A stretch of 64,000 bases of DNA, taken from the NCBI GenBank assembly GCA_013180625.2, contig SNVD02014575.1:1-64000 (forward strand), read 5' to 3'. Below the pieces are notes generated by a model. It saw only the letters and a program-made list of their open reading frames with translations. It searched no databases and had not been told where the DNA came from. Within the stretch, counting starts at the first letter, position 1. Each line of letters begins with the position of its first letter. The position numbers and the translations under genes were made by a program. The DNA is from Boswellia sacra. Its lineage: Eukaryota > Streptophyta > Magnoliopsida > Sapindales > Burseraceae. This document shows, one piece after another, positions 24,901 through 36,091 of the stretch.

Positions 24901-26528
24901 AACATTACTCTTCAAAAATATTAAAAAAGAAAAGTTAGGATTTTTAAAAAACCGGGCTAAGTAGTATGGCCCATCATAGACTACCCCTGGGCTACACCTA
25001 AGCCCAGGTCATGGTATCTCTGACACGTGTCAAATCACACGTCAAATACTTTCTATGCTTAGGTTGCTACAGTCCTAGATGCACAATAATGTAGTTTCTT
25101 GATGTAGACTAAAACATGTTTTGATAAGAAATGATCTAAAACTTTTTGTACAATTTCTTGTATATAAATTAATATGTCATAAAATGATTGGAGTAATAAA
25201 TATACAAAATCTGTTCATTTAATGGATGATGATGATGATATATGATTAAATAAGTAATGTGACATTATACGTGAGTTTCTATGCAGAGTTTGTAAGGAAG
25301 CACTACTTTAATTTTAATATTATGAGTCAATATTAATTATACGGCTCTTGGACCCTTGATTATTAATTAAAAATTAATAAATTTCCTCTTTAACTCTTGC
25401 GAAACTATGACCCAACATTATTGTATTCTAAATCAATGAAAACAAGTGATCGTTGGTGGGATCCATTTGCCTAGCCTGTCCAATTGATTAAACGCCACCA
25501 CGTTAAATACAAAAATAAATAAAATGAAGAGAAAAAGAAATAGGTAGGATGAGTATACAAGATCATTTGTGTGTCCATTTGATATCATATGACACCCCCA
25601 AGGTTTGGGCTGGGAAACATCACCATCTCCTTTGTTTGGTAAGTAACATCTAAATTTCCCTTTAACAGAAGTAGATTAACGGCATTATCAAAGAGGTAGG
25701 GTATTACAGTCTGTTTAATATTAAATTTGTTAACAAAGGATAAAGAGGAAAGAGTGTTAAGTTTTTTTTAATATTGAATATGTTAACAGATGATAAATAG
25801 AAAAAATATATGGTACTAGCTCGGCTTGATCCAGGATTAGGTGGTAAACATACTTAATATAAATAATCAAAATCAAAATACTGAAATGAAGATATATGAT
25901 ACTTGATCTTGTATGGGGTGGATGCATGAAATACAAGGTGGAGATACATATCTTATATAAAAGTTTCTTACGATATGTATGTAGGTATGTATATTATAAG
26001 ATTTTATTTGATGAAATGGGATATGTTCTCTTTACATTATGTTGAATGATGCTATATGCACGTCAATATTTGGTTTTTTATATCATATTTAAGTGTCTTT
26101 ATCTGGACGTCTACATATATTAGAATCTCTTTGTATTAATGTCGAACAAGGCAAAAGAAGGCAAGGAGGTGTGAGAATAATCTTTTTGGTAAAAGAAAGA
26201 GAGAGAGAAAGAGAAGTGTGTACCCATCGGCGTTGGCATCACAATCCGGCAAAAGCTGAGAGCAATGAGGGCCAGCATAACAAGTATTACACTCACAAAC
26301 TTGGTTTTTGCCATCTTCAACAACAATAATCCCATCCAAGTAAGCTCTTCCATGGCCCGAACATGAGATGGCTGCCGCTGCCTCAGCCTCTCTCGCTGCT
26401 CTGCTGCTCCAACTCAGGCTATTATTATTCCAGTACTCACTACCCACATACAAATATGCAATCAACAAGAGATTGAGAATAAGAGAGCACACGAAACACA
26501 ACTTGGAGCTTTTGATGATCTTGGCCAT
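21911..26528 (-). CDS. EGF-alliinase family aminotransferase, TAR3/TAR4-like (copy 2), five exons
   Basis: Tandem paralogue of the gene at 15455-18200, same strand and same exon structure. Exons: 26528-26224, 23673-23379, 22972-22680, 22571-22291, 22137-21911; the joined frame is 1401 bases (466 residues), uninterrupted. Exon lengths 2, 3 and 4 (295, 293, 281) are identical to copy 1. Visible: hydrophobic anchor at about residues 10-29, EGF-alliinase domain (CSGHGRAYLDG ... CECNTCYAGPHCS), NNPDG, and SKLTGHAGSRFG, giving Lys288 as the expected PLP lysine. The start is ATG 26528; the frame extends upstream only to a TTG. Intron 1 is about 2.5 kb and carries a MITE. The C-terminus differs from copy 1 (GAKTMQRM versus GASTIRRRK). 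It looks functional; the substrate cannot be told from sequence. Confidence 0.93.
24712..24907. mobile_element. MITE with about 54-bp inverted ends, inside intron 1 of TAR copy 2
   Basis: The left arm from taatgctaggtaaacaac through ttgtacaacttaactcttacaacctgatatg is matched by the reverse complement of the right arm, ending cctaacatta, with scattered mismatches. The element is about 196 bases with an AT-rich loop and no coding capacity. The target-site duplication is not clear, so I do not assign a superfamily. Confidence 0.75.
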
Positions 26529-26534
26529 GCTCAA

Positions 26535-27660
26535 CCAATTAGCTTTCTCCTTATGTCTCTCTAGCTGGCCCCCTTCCCCTTGCTAGCAATTGGGAGAGCC
26601 GCCCTGCTTGTTCTGATTTAGAGAAACACAACAAATTGATTATCAATATTAATTGTTTTGGCCTGCACAAATTGCCCTCGTGTTGTAATCAAGACTTAAA
26701 TATTGAAAAAAATTGTGGTCCACGTAGTAACAGAACATGATCATTGCTTTCGCTTTTACTTTTCAAAAAATTTCCAAGCCCCTGAGGTTTATCGACCACC
26801 AAGCTTTTCAAAGTATCATATACATCCCTTGCCGTTGCCGATTTGGATTTCACCGAAGGAAAATGACTTGTTTACATTTGAAAGATTATTGCTTTTACAA
26901 AAACTGCTTGTAAGTTTTCTAAATGTATTGACTAGATTAGAAAACTACGGATAATAATGATCCGCGGAAAAGAGTTGCGTAGCCTAACACATTAATAAAA
27001 TGTCTTATTTTACCCGTAATTAACATTCAAGACTTCAAGTTTTACCTTCCATTGTAAGTACTATAAAATGAAACATAACATTAGTTATTTTATTTATAGT
27101 AAGTAATATTTTGCCATAATTTTTTTGACAAAAAATTGTACACAAATTTCTAAATTGATTCGCAAGAATTAATAGTTAAGGTGATTGATGAGTTGGTCAA
27201 AATACCTCTTAAAATAAATATTTAAATTCATTACTAGTGATATGTTTACTTCCTTTTATACTTTTGGCTTTATTTGTAAAATAATTAGTATTTTTATTAA
27301 GTTAATATCTAAAAATAGTATTTTTAATTCAATCTGTGTGTTTATAATTCTTTGCAATAAATTCAAAGTTATTCTATAAAAGTAACTTCTAGGGGATTGA
27401 AAGAATGATAGCAGCTATATTTGATAATTTTTGAAATATTTTGTGACAAAAAAGCCCATTTTCAAAGAGAATAAATTGGATTATCATTTTAGAGTTTAGA
27501 CAAGTGTTACATTTTGTCTGCTTTCTGATATTCAACTTAATATTTGTTAATTATGTTTCGTATTATGTCGTTATACCATTAATTTTGTTGGTCATACGAC
27601 AATAATTACTTAGATTCCTTTTTAGGCTATTGAGTTTTCTTATTTTAAATCCGCAGACTT
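26535..27660. other. Upstream region of TAR copy 2, no further gene seen
   Basis: AT-rich non-coding sequence. 26535-26600 resembles the leader of copy 1 (ttgctagca, gagagccgcc) and is probably its 5'UTR and proximal promoter. A short ORF near 26703 has no recognisable features. Confidence 0.45.
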
Positions 27661-27672
27661 ATGATTTTTTTA

Positions 27673-27677
<5 letters not shown>

Positions 27678-27721
<44 letters not shown>

Positions 27722-27730
27722 GTATATGGT
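27678..27730. repeat. (TA)n microsatellite
   Basis: A run of about 20 TA dinucleotides followed by interrupted TATG units. Confidence 0.9.
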
Positions 27731-29110
27731 TTCTACTTTATTTTAATGTTTAATAAAAGATTGTTAGGCTTTCGTAATTAATATCAAGAGTAAATCTTAA
27801 TTAACTCATTATATCAACATTAAATCCTAAATGCCCAACATATACTTCTTGAAGGCAATAAATGTCATGAGTTTAGAGGTTTGCGCAGCACGTTCGTGCG
27901 ACACTTAGACAACTTGAACTCAAAAGTTGCTAAGTAAGTCTAGTGATTTGCCTTCTCGCTCAAGGAGAAGATCAGACTGTTGAGCTAAAGAGCTTAGTAG
28001 GCAAGAAGAGAAGAGATGGAAACTTAGAGGAGAGTGTTGCTAAGCAAGAAAGCTTTATATTACTTAAGAGCTCTTTACAATACTTTGCTTTGTGTTTGCT
28101 AAGATTTGCTTGGATGATTTACAAATGAGCTTTGGAGGGGTTTTATAGTGAATCACCTCTCAAATGAATGGCTAAGATCTAATGCATCTAAGGGTCCTAA
28201 TTCACTATCCAAATATCTAGAATTATTTAGTAGATAAATACAAGGGTAGATGTGTACAAGAGTATTCTAGAAACTTATCTTGCTAGAGAATTCTAGAAGA
28301 TGGGCTTGGGCTTACAAGCGTTCTAGAAGTTAGGTCAAGCCTTATGCATATTTGGGCCACTCTAATAAGCTAATTGGGCGGGCCGTAACATCTAAAGCTG
28401 TAGATGCAATGACTAATTGAGCTATCGATCAACCATTGAGATATTATAAAGCTTGAGAACCCCCAAGTAGGCTTAATAGAAATTTATTTGCTGATTATGT
28501 TGGCATTACTTGGCCTAGAGGTTCAAACTATTTGTTTTTCCGGGTCTTCGTGCCCTCCCTCTTATGAATATATATATAGATTAAATCCTAATTAAGCGAA
28601 ATTTATCTACATAAGTTTATTGATACTTCTAGATGTTAGAAACGTATCTTAGACTTGATCAAACTATACACTATCATTATTCCATAATTATTCTTAATTA
28701 ATTTATGAGTAATATAAAAACACTAAAGCATAAAATAATAAAAGTCAAAATTTGCAAATCTAGGTAAGGTTCAACATCAACCAAAGATTAATTGAATCTT
28801 CTTTTTCTGCATTTGGATGTATCGTTCCACCGTTGTGTTGTGATTAAATTTCAAAATTCTACTAAACTTTTATGCCTTTTGGCCAATAAAGAGAGAGAAT
28901 ATAAGTTTGTAAAGAAGAGGCTGGAAATGGAGATTCTTTCCTTTTTTTGTAATAATCTGAGCAATAACTCAATGATATATAGAAGTGATTTTAGTAAATT
29001 ATGAAATATAATCAGTGTTTGAAAAGAGAATTCATATTTTATGGTTTCATGGCTGATTATATATTAACCTAAATTTTTTACTTATATATTGATAAAAAAA
29101 TGTAATGAAG
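27731..29110. other. Intergenic; possible LTR-like debris and duplicated TAR upstream sequence
   Basis: 27850-28400 has a different texture (gaatcacctctcaaatgaatgg, ttctagaag repeated, ending ggcgggccgtaacatct) and may be an old LTR fragment, which I could not prove. 28720-28940 is clearly alignable with 18470-18690 upstream of TAR copy 1. The ORF at 28792-29004 lies within this duplicated non-coding block. Confidence 0.4.
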
Positions 29111-29118
29111 GTTTTGAG

Positions 29119-29290
29119 TGAGGCTACATTTATAAACTCTCTCTATAAACTAATTATGTAGCATTATTGTCTGATTGTTAATTTGTTATATTACCAATTT
29201 TGATTAATGAGTTAAAATTTAAAAATTTTATTTATCCAATTGTATAGTATCATATTAGTTTGTATAGATAGTTTATAAGTATAATATTAT
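29119..29290. mobile_element. MITE with inverted ends (tataaactctc type)
   Basis: The left arm gaggctacatttataaact ... taaactaatta and the right arm ttagtttgtatagatag ... aagtataatatt are imperfect inverted repeats of about 35 bases around an AT-rich core. It splits the duplicated TAR upstream block and is absent from the copy near 18.7 kb, consistent with insertion after the duplication. Confidence 0.6.
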
Positions 29291-31100
29291 TCTTCTTAAA
29301 ACTATTTATTTAAAAAAAGAAAGAAAAATGAAAACGAAATATTAGAGAGTTTCATACACTTAAGAAAAGAAAAGTCTTTAGTCTCTCATGGAATATGACT
29401 TTTGAGGTAAAATAAATAATTTTTTAAAGAGTACTTATAAAGACGTGTATCGTTGGTCCACCCATTGATAGATTAAAGCCAAAATAATCAAAAACTACTG
29501 GCCCTGATTTTTCATTACAAAAATCTACCTATCACTCTCATGCTTATTATTTTTATTTTTTGCTAAAATTTATTAGATAGAAAAAGAAATTTTGTGGGTA
29601 TTTGCAAAGATTCTCTCTCAGGATCCAAATATATTTTTTGGATAAGAAATAATCTTCATCTGTGGTAGACAAAGTTAGGAGAGGAGAGAAGAGAAAAGTG
29701 GATTGAGGTTATATTTATAGAGGCAATATTTCAATGAAAGTTGTGTTTGAGTTAAACATGATTAGGCTTAGGGTATATCAAATCTGTTGTTTTTGTCAAA
29801 CTTATAAAGATTTAGAAGAATTGGAAACAACGATCATGATCCCATGGAGGATTAAAAGGGTAGAAATTAGATTCCACTCAAATTTGTGGAAATTAAGTTA
29901 GAATAAACATATCTTCAGAGGGAGCAAAAGTGTGAAAATCATGTGATTATACTTGGATATTCTTAATTAATGATCTTATGTTTTTGAAAGCTTAAGCAAA
30001 TCTCTTTCATAAACATCAGTGTCAGGTTGTTTTTTTTTTTTTCTTTTTGTTTATAAAAATAACTATTGTATTTTATTAAAAAAATTAATAAGGATATATA
30101 TGGTACTAAAAGGGATGTGTATAGCATATTTTAATATTCTGAATTTAAGTGAGGAGTGTTTCGAGGAATGAGGTGTGTAGAATATATTTGGGATTCGTTT
30201 GACCCAAACCAAAAAAGTTATCATAATGTCGAGGATAAGTTATTTTATCATCTTGATGTTTGAAAATTTTTACCTGCATTGATGTTTAAAGAAAAATCAT
30301 TTACCTCCCTGATGCCTCTAAAAATATTTACCTATATGGTGTACGGTATACCTATTTCTATTATAAAATACTGAAATATATGGAAAAATAATACCCATAT
30401 TATCTTATATGCGTTTTCAGTATTTTAGAGCTATTTGCATCAATTTTAATACTTTGAAAGCTCATATTTTTAGCATAAATTTTATCATTAAAATATTTAT
30501 TAGTTAATTTGCTAATTAATAATATTATACGTATAAAGTTGATAACCCAAATAAGGTAACTACTAACATGTTAATATAAGCAACTTATCACGTCTCGCCT
30601 CTTTTAATCAATTAATTAAGGGTGTTTATGACCTCGGTTTTACACCTTTCCTTAATATAACTCATCTTCTTCTCAAGTCTGCGCTTTCCCTGCCACTCAA
30701 TTTAACGATTTCCCCGAAACATATCATCTATTTAAAGAGTAAGGCTCTACGGTTTCACTGACATGCATAGACTTCTTCAACATAATTAAAGTAATAAGGA
30801 GATTCGTTCATTGAGATAACCACGAAGATCAATCGAATTAAATAAAATTAACTAATGAATTTCAGTGTGGAAATCAAGAAACGAAGCGAAAACAAAAATT
30901 AAGGATGCCCCTGGCCCTTTGTCTGATGATAAGAGATTGGATATAAAAGTCAACTATTGGGTGAAAGGATAATCAATCAAAACAAAAAAGCATACACAGG
31001 ATATTGATACAAGAAACAACAAAGCTGAACGTACAAACTATAATATAACTGACAAAACGAAAATAAAAGTTGATGGAATAAAGAAAACCACCACATCTCC
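29291..31100. other. AT-rich intergenic sequence
   Basis: No credible gene. 29430-29660 continues the segment shared with 18780-19060 (ggtccacccattgatag, tttgcaaagattctctctca). The rest is AT-rich with poly-T runs. Confidence 0.35.
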
Positions 31101-31404
31101 ACGAGTAATTCCCTACTGGGTGAGGGCAGAAGCAAGCTTTAAAAAACGTTCATGAGTTTGGGGTTATTTGTTTAAATTTCTCATAAAAGGAATGTCAAGC
31201 CAGTGAGTGAAGGTTGAAATCCAAGAAGTTGATTGTTGAGTCAACGTTGAAAAAGTGAAGGTATTCATAGTGTTGATGACAATTATTATGTGAAGTTAGG
31301 TTTATATTTAGTTTTTAGATTTGTTTTTTCCATTGTTTATGTTTGATATCTATTAAAGTGGACCATGTTGAAGGAATTAAGGCTTGAAACTGTGGTTTTT
31401 TGGT

Positions 31405-31545
31405 GTAAAAACGTTTTGCACGACCCTTTTCTCCAAAGGGTTGTGCTGCACGACCCTTTTCTCCAATAAGTTGTGGTATATAATGCTTTTGTCGAAATAG
31501 TCGTGATACATAATACTTGTCTCCACACGGTCGTGCAATAGAGTG
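31405..31545. repeat. Short GCACGACC / GGTCGTGC hairpin cluster in the element leader
   Basis: Two or three copies of cacgacccttttctccaaa with partial inverted partners, followed by gtcgtgatacataatac and ggtcgtgcaatag. The same arrangement, much expanded, occurs at 63515-63870. Confidence 0.65.
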
Positions 31546-31599
31546 AAATCTGTTTGAATTAATTGTAATGTTTTCTATTGGTATTGCAGGCTTCAGTAA

Positions 31600-32128
31600 A
31601 TGGATAATATTCGTTTTACTATTGTGTATGATGGTGAATGGGCTTCGAGTGGCAGAGAATTTTTTTTCAATGGTCGTAGAAGCAAATGTGTGACTTTGCC
31701 TATGTCATGTAGACTTGCATGCAAGAACATGTAGCTGCCGAGAATTCCAGGTTAAACAGTTACCATGCAAACACGTTATTGCAGTGTGTAGAGTTCGTAA
31801 CTTATCAGTCTATAATTTTAGTCATCTCTTTTATAAGTCCGAAGTCCTATTGACTGTATATGCGGAGGCTATCTATCCTGTTGGTTCGTCTGAGGAGTGG
31901 GATATCCCAGATGAAGTTGAGGCACATATAATATTACCCCCCGCGAAATGTCGCGGACGAGGTCGGCAAAAGAAGAATCGAATTCCGTCGTTGGGTGAAG
32001 AAAGGACATCACGTAAATGTGGGAGGTGTGGTGGCAGGAGTCATAATCAGAAGACATGTCATTCTATGAATCCGCTGTCAACCCAAAGAAATCAAGAGGC
32101 TCCATCAAATGATACCGGTGGGGAGTAA
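31600..32128 (+). pseudogene. Mutator-like transposase: N-terminus fused to SWIM/zinc-knuckle C-terminus
   Basis: Mutator-like transposases start with a short DNA-binding region and end with a SWIM zinc finger. Here ATG 31600 follows an apparent acceptor (ttgcag, then gcttcagtaa). The first codons read MDNIRFTIVYDGEW ... KCVTLP, like the usual N-terminal domain. After about 35 codons the sequence switches frame and jumps to DLHARTCSCREFQVKQLPCKHVIAVC (SWIM, CxC...CxH) at about 31712-31785. A basic region follows, then a zinc knuckle CGRCGGRSHNQKTC near 32017-32060, and a stop at 32126-32128. The catalytic DDE core is deleted. The frame stops at 31732 if read from ATG 31600. It is non-functional as a transposase. 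Confidence 0.85.
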
Positions 32129-32424
32129 CCACATAATGAATATGATAACAACCACATGTACCTACTGCTTATTAAAAGCATTACTTTAAGCAATGGATGT
32201 GTGTGTTGTAATCATTTTGTTGGACATGTTAGTGGTTGATGTTGTTGCCTGATGACTTCAATGCTCAAAATTATTATTAAGTTGTTCTTGTATAGCGGTT
32301 AGCTATGGCATTGTAATGCAATTTTATTTCTCTTACATTGTAATTAAATATAATATCAATAGAAATGGACAAGAGTAACATCTAAAACAGGACAACTCAA
32401 AGCATCGTGTAATAGAGTAAATTC

Positions 32425-33120
32425 GAAAATTTGGCACGACCAGGTCATTCGATAAACCTGTTTTGTTGCAATAGAGTGAAATCAGTTTTATTGCACGACC
32501 CAGTCATGCAACAAAATAGATTATGTTTTGAATTTTGTTTTGTTGCACGACCGGGTCGTGCAATAAAACAGATTTTGTTTAGTTGCACTACCCGGTCGTG
32601 CTGGTAGCACGACTTGGTCGTGAAATAAAGTCTAATGGGTTTGTTGCACGACCCCATCGTGTTGATTGCAATGGAGTGAATTCCGCACAATGTGCACAAC
32701 CCGATTACATTGAAAACTTGACACGACCAAGTCGTTCGATAAACCTGTTTTGTTGCAATAGAGTTAAATCAGTTTTATTGCACGACCCAGTCGTGCTGAT
32801 TGCACGACTGGGTCGGGCAACAAAACAGATTCTATTTTGAAATCTGTTTTATTGTATGACCCGGTCGTGCTAATTACACGACCCAGTCGTGCAACAAAAC
32901 AGATTTTGTTTTGAATTCCGATTTGTTGCACGACCCAGTAGTGCTGGTAGCACGACCTGGTCGTGCAATAAAGTCTAATGGGTTTGTTGCACGACCCCGT
33001 ATTACTGATTGCAATAGAGTGAATTCCGGGCAATGTGCACGACCCGATTACATCGAAAACTTGGCATGACCAGGTCGTGCACAAGGTGAAAGTGGCATTT
33101 TTGCACCACCACGAGCGAAG
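32425..33120. repeat. Tandem, internally palindromic GCACGACC arrays (3' side of Mutator-like element)
   Basis: A unit of about 290-340 bases is duplicated: about 32426-32716 and 32717-33059, then a partial third. Each unit runs from (g)gcacgaccaggtc...gataaacctg to gtgcac(a/g)acccgattacat. Within units, gcacgacc and ggtcgtgc occur as back-to-back inverted pairs separated by caacaaaacagattttgtttt-type spacers. Confidence 0.8.
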
Positions 33121-33429
33121 TAGCATATTTAAAAATAGTCGTGCAAATAGGAGTATAACGACCTAAAATATTATAAGAAGTTAAAGGACGATGTGTTTAC
33201 AATTGTTATATATACACCTTTAAACTGTGGATGAAATTGGCATATAATTATCAAAGTGCTTTAACATTCAAAAAGTAATACATGGATACAAAGACAATAA
33301 AATCAACAAAGGTATGATTCTGCAATACTCATTCCCTTGAATCAAATACATACATCCAAAAGAGTTTTACAAAGTTTGAGAAGAATGTCATGGTTTCTAA
33401 AATGCGGAATGTCAACATGGTTTTGCAAC

Positions 33430-33738
33430 TCATTTCCACGATCTCATATCAAACATATCTGCTGTCAACTCCTTCTTATAGTTTCGAGCATGGTCTGGAT
33501 CACGTATAACTTTTATACACTCACCAGTAATCAGGCAACGAAGATACATTATAACAAAAACTCTATAATCTCCACTGCACGAGAAAAGAACATAATGGTT
33601 AGTTGCAACTTCAAGAGAGGCTATTACGATAAAAGAAACAAGTTTAGTTTTGAATTGGAGTAACCTTATCTGTTGTTGGGGAAAAATGAACATTATGAGG
33701 AAAAATGAACTCGATCTCATTAATAAAGTTTTAAGAAA

Positions 33739-33776
<38 letters not shown>

Positions 33777-34957
33777 AAAATTCTTGAAATTTCAAAAATT
33801 AAAATTGAACATAAATAATTTCAATGCAATTACAGCTTACAAGAATAAGTCACTCAAGCTCTTAAGAATTAGAAATATATAATCACCTTGTTAAGCACAG
33901 CACAAAGCTTGGATCACCAGGACAAGACTTTTTAAATTTGCTGTTTGGAAGATAAACATCAAAAACAGGCCTCACTTCAGTAATCTGTAAATTATTGAAC
34001 GAATCAATAATAGAACAAGTTTCGCGCAACCTTGAAGAGAAACAGAGTCACCAATTATGTCAACACCTTTACATTTAGTGCTCTTCATGGTCCAAGGAAC
34101 ACCATGCCTCCCCACTATGTAACCAAGAGATTTAAGGTGCCTATAAACCTCAAAAAACTCCCAACAGCATCCCATCTTTTCTTTTCCAACCTTCTCATAT
34201 ATATCTTTCAGTGAAAGACATGTATCATTATCATCCAAAAGAAGCAATGCCCCAATTTCCGCCAAAAATCTCCAAGAAAAAAGTTTACAATTAATAAAGC
34301 GCACCACAACATCCAAAACAATACGAACAACACATCAGTGATAGATGATTCTACTTCAAAATTATTCAGTATTAGTAAATTCATTGATTGTTTGAGAATT
34401 CGGTAATGCAAATCTACAATTTGCACTGTCAAAACGTTTTTCAGCAGTCAAGAATGCTTTTTGCATCAAATTCATAGTATTTGGCTAATAATAAATCAAA
34501 GAACATTTGACAAATATTTATATTCATCTTCTCAAAAGCTTCTTTTTTTTTGGTTGCTTTTATTCTCTATAAAGCATACAACAAAGAAAACTTAATGACA
34601 ATTCCAGAGAGTCTCATGTTCACTTACAACGTTTCCTCAAGTGAGCAAAACGTCTTGCCGTTTCGAACAACTGCTGTTGTTATCCATATCTTACCCTTCT
34701 TTTCCATAACCTCAGCCATTCACATTTCGTCATTCCAATGAGCCTTTGAAATGTCTTTCCTGAAAACAAATTCAATACCCCCAATTCAGTTTTTAGACTA
34801 CGTTTCAACAAGTAATAATAGTTTTGCTGTTTTTCTTGTACCTGAATTGTAACTTGGATATCGAACCAAACGTGTAGTAATAATCTTCTTCCTCGTTGCC
34901 GTAGATTTCACTGTCGCTTAGTTCTCCTGTGCTACTTTCACAATCGTTTGCTTCCAT
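33430..34957 (-). pseudogene. SEN54: tRNA-splicing endonuclease subunit Sen54-like, intron-containing pseudogene
   Basis: Sen54 is a structural subunit of the nuclear complex that removes introns from pre-tRNAs. Reconstructed exons on the minus strand: 34957-34842 (MEANDCESSTGELSDSE ... ISKLQF), 34759-34628 (KDISKAHWNDEM, then MAEVMEKKGKIW ... FCSLEETL), 34269-33887 (FLAEIGALLLLDDNDTCLSL, HLKSLGYIVGRHGVPW, then ITEVRPVFDVYLPNSKFKKS) and 33574-33430 (SGDYRVFVIMYLRC ... DMFDMRSWK, stop). Splice sites look good, but a TGA replaces an expected Gly codon in exon 2 (about 34724), and one frame shift occurs in exon 3 near 34025. The last exon does not match what I expect of Sen54 after the LCLTSG motif. 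Introns are kept, so it arose by DNA duplication or decay in place. If the stop and shift were sequencing errors, it would be a near-complete gene of about 258 codons. Confidence 0.85.
33738..33772. repeat. (AT)n microsatellite in the last intron of the SEN54 pseudogene
   Basis: About 16 consecutive AT/TA dinucleotides. Confidence 0.9.
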
Positions 34958-36090
34958 CAGATAAATCACCTGGAAGAAAATTGAGAACCCATTTACGAAA
35001 CACATACAGTAATTAGAGATCATTCGTTGCTCGAATGCTTTTGTAAGGTGAAAGGAGAACCAAAAGCAAAACAGAGTCAATGAAGTAAGGTTAAAGCTTT
35101 TCTTTCAGCTTTTCATGTCATTAAGCTCATTAAAGCCAAAACCAAACCACCCCCGAACCAACCCAAAGAGATTTCATTCAGATTTTTCATATGAGTATAA
35201 ACCCAGAAGATAAAGCATAGAACTCCAGTTCTCATAGAAATTTCATCAAACGACTTATGCACCTATTTTTGAATTATACTTCGTAGAGGAATGCTCAAGC
35301 TTCGTTATTTTATGCAGGTCACGGGCATGACAAGAAAGCAACTACAATGGTAGGACGATGCGAGAACGGCAGTGGAGCGAGGCCACGGGCGCGACGAGCA
35401 AGGGACTACAACGGCAAGACGATTCGAGAACGGTAGCGGAGCAAGGCGAGGATGACACGATCATCGTGGGAGCAACACAAGTACAACAGCGGAGCAACGA
35501 CAGCAACACGATGGAGTTTGGTGAGCACAGCAGCGGAGCCTTTGAGCAGCGATGGAGCCTGCGAGAGGTGAGTCCGTGTGTCGTGCTGTTTGTACGAATA
35601 GGTGTATGTGTTTTTGTTCTTGTTGTCTTTTTCTAGATTGTCAAGGATATTTTCGTATTTTTCTATACTAAAACAGGTTAATAATAGTTAAAATACAAAA
35701 GGGGGTCAGTTATAAAAAATAGGTAGGAGAAGTGGTCATTTGATGAAAATCGGGCATGAGTTTGACTCCACATAGACTTGGAATAACCGTGGACAAGTGA
35801 GGTCTTGACTCTGTACACCTCTGTTGATTTCTGTAGGAAACTTATAGGAGTCAGAGTAGCAAAGTTTGCTGAGCAACGAACCAGACCCTCCATTGATTTC
35901 CAAACTAAGAGACCTTTAGAAATATTATTTTGAGTTGCAGAGACGATTGTTTTAGGAAATTGCTAAATTGAGTTACAAGAGAAGCGCAGAACTTAGAGAA
36001 GAGATTGAGTTACTTTAAGAGATGGTATAAAACGGAGAGAATATTATAAGCAATTAATCAATTGATTAAAAGAGTGTGATATGATAAGTG
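34958..36090. other. SEN54 upstream flank with a tandem duplication
   Basis: Sequence near 35320 (cacgggcatgac ... gagcgagg) is repeated from 35384 (cacgggcgcgac ... gagcaagg), period 64 bases, GC-rich compared with its surroundings. The plus-strand ORF at 35358-35636 spans this duplication and is low in complexity; I do not call it a gene. 35640-36090 holds no recognisable feature. Confidence 0.45.
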
Positions 36091-36091
36091 T

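Larger units (their letters stand above)
31100..33130 (+). mobile_element. Mutator-like element, internally deleted derivative
   Basis: A unit of about 2 kb containing a 5' leader shared with the element at 63.0-64.0 kb, a remnant of the transposase N-terminus joined to its C-terminus, and repeat arrays on both sides. Common leader words are tttatgtttgatatct, ttgaaggaa, ataatacttgtct and ggtattgcag just before the start codon. The outer ends and target duplication were not located precisely, so the limits are approximate. Confidence 0.6.

Noticed and set aside
28385..28450. Stretch that looked tRNA-like (ctgtagatgcaatgac...)
   Set aside because: No cloverleaf with matching acceptor stem, anticodon stem and T-loop could be drawn.
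35358..35636. Plus-strand ORF of 92 codons
   Set aside because: Covers a 64-base tandem duplication, is low in complexity and ends in an arbitrary hydrophobic run; no homology recognised.
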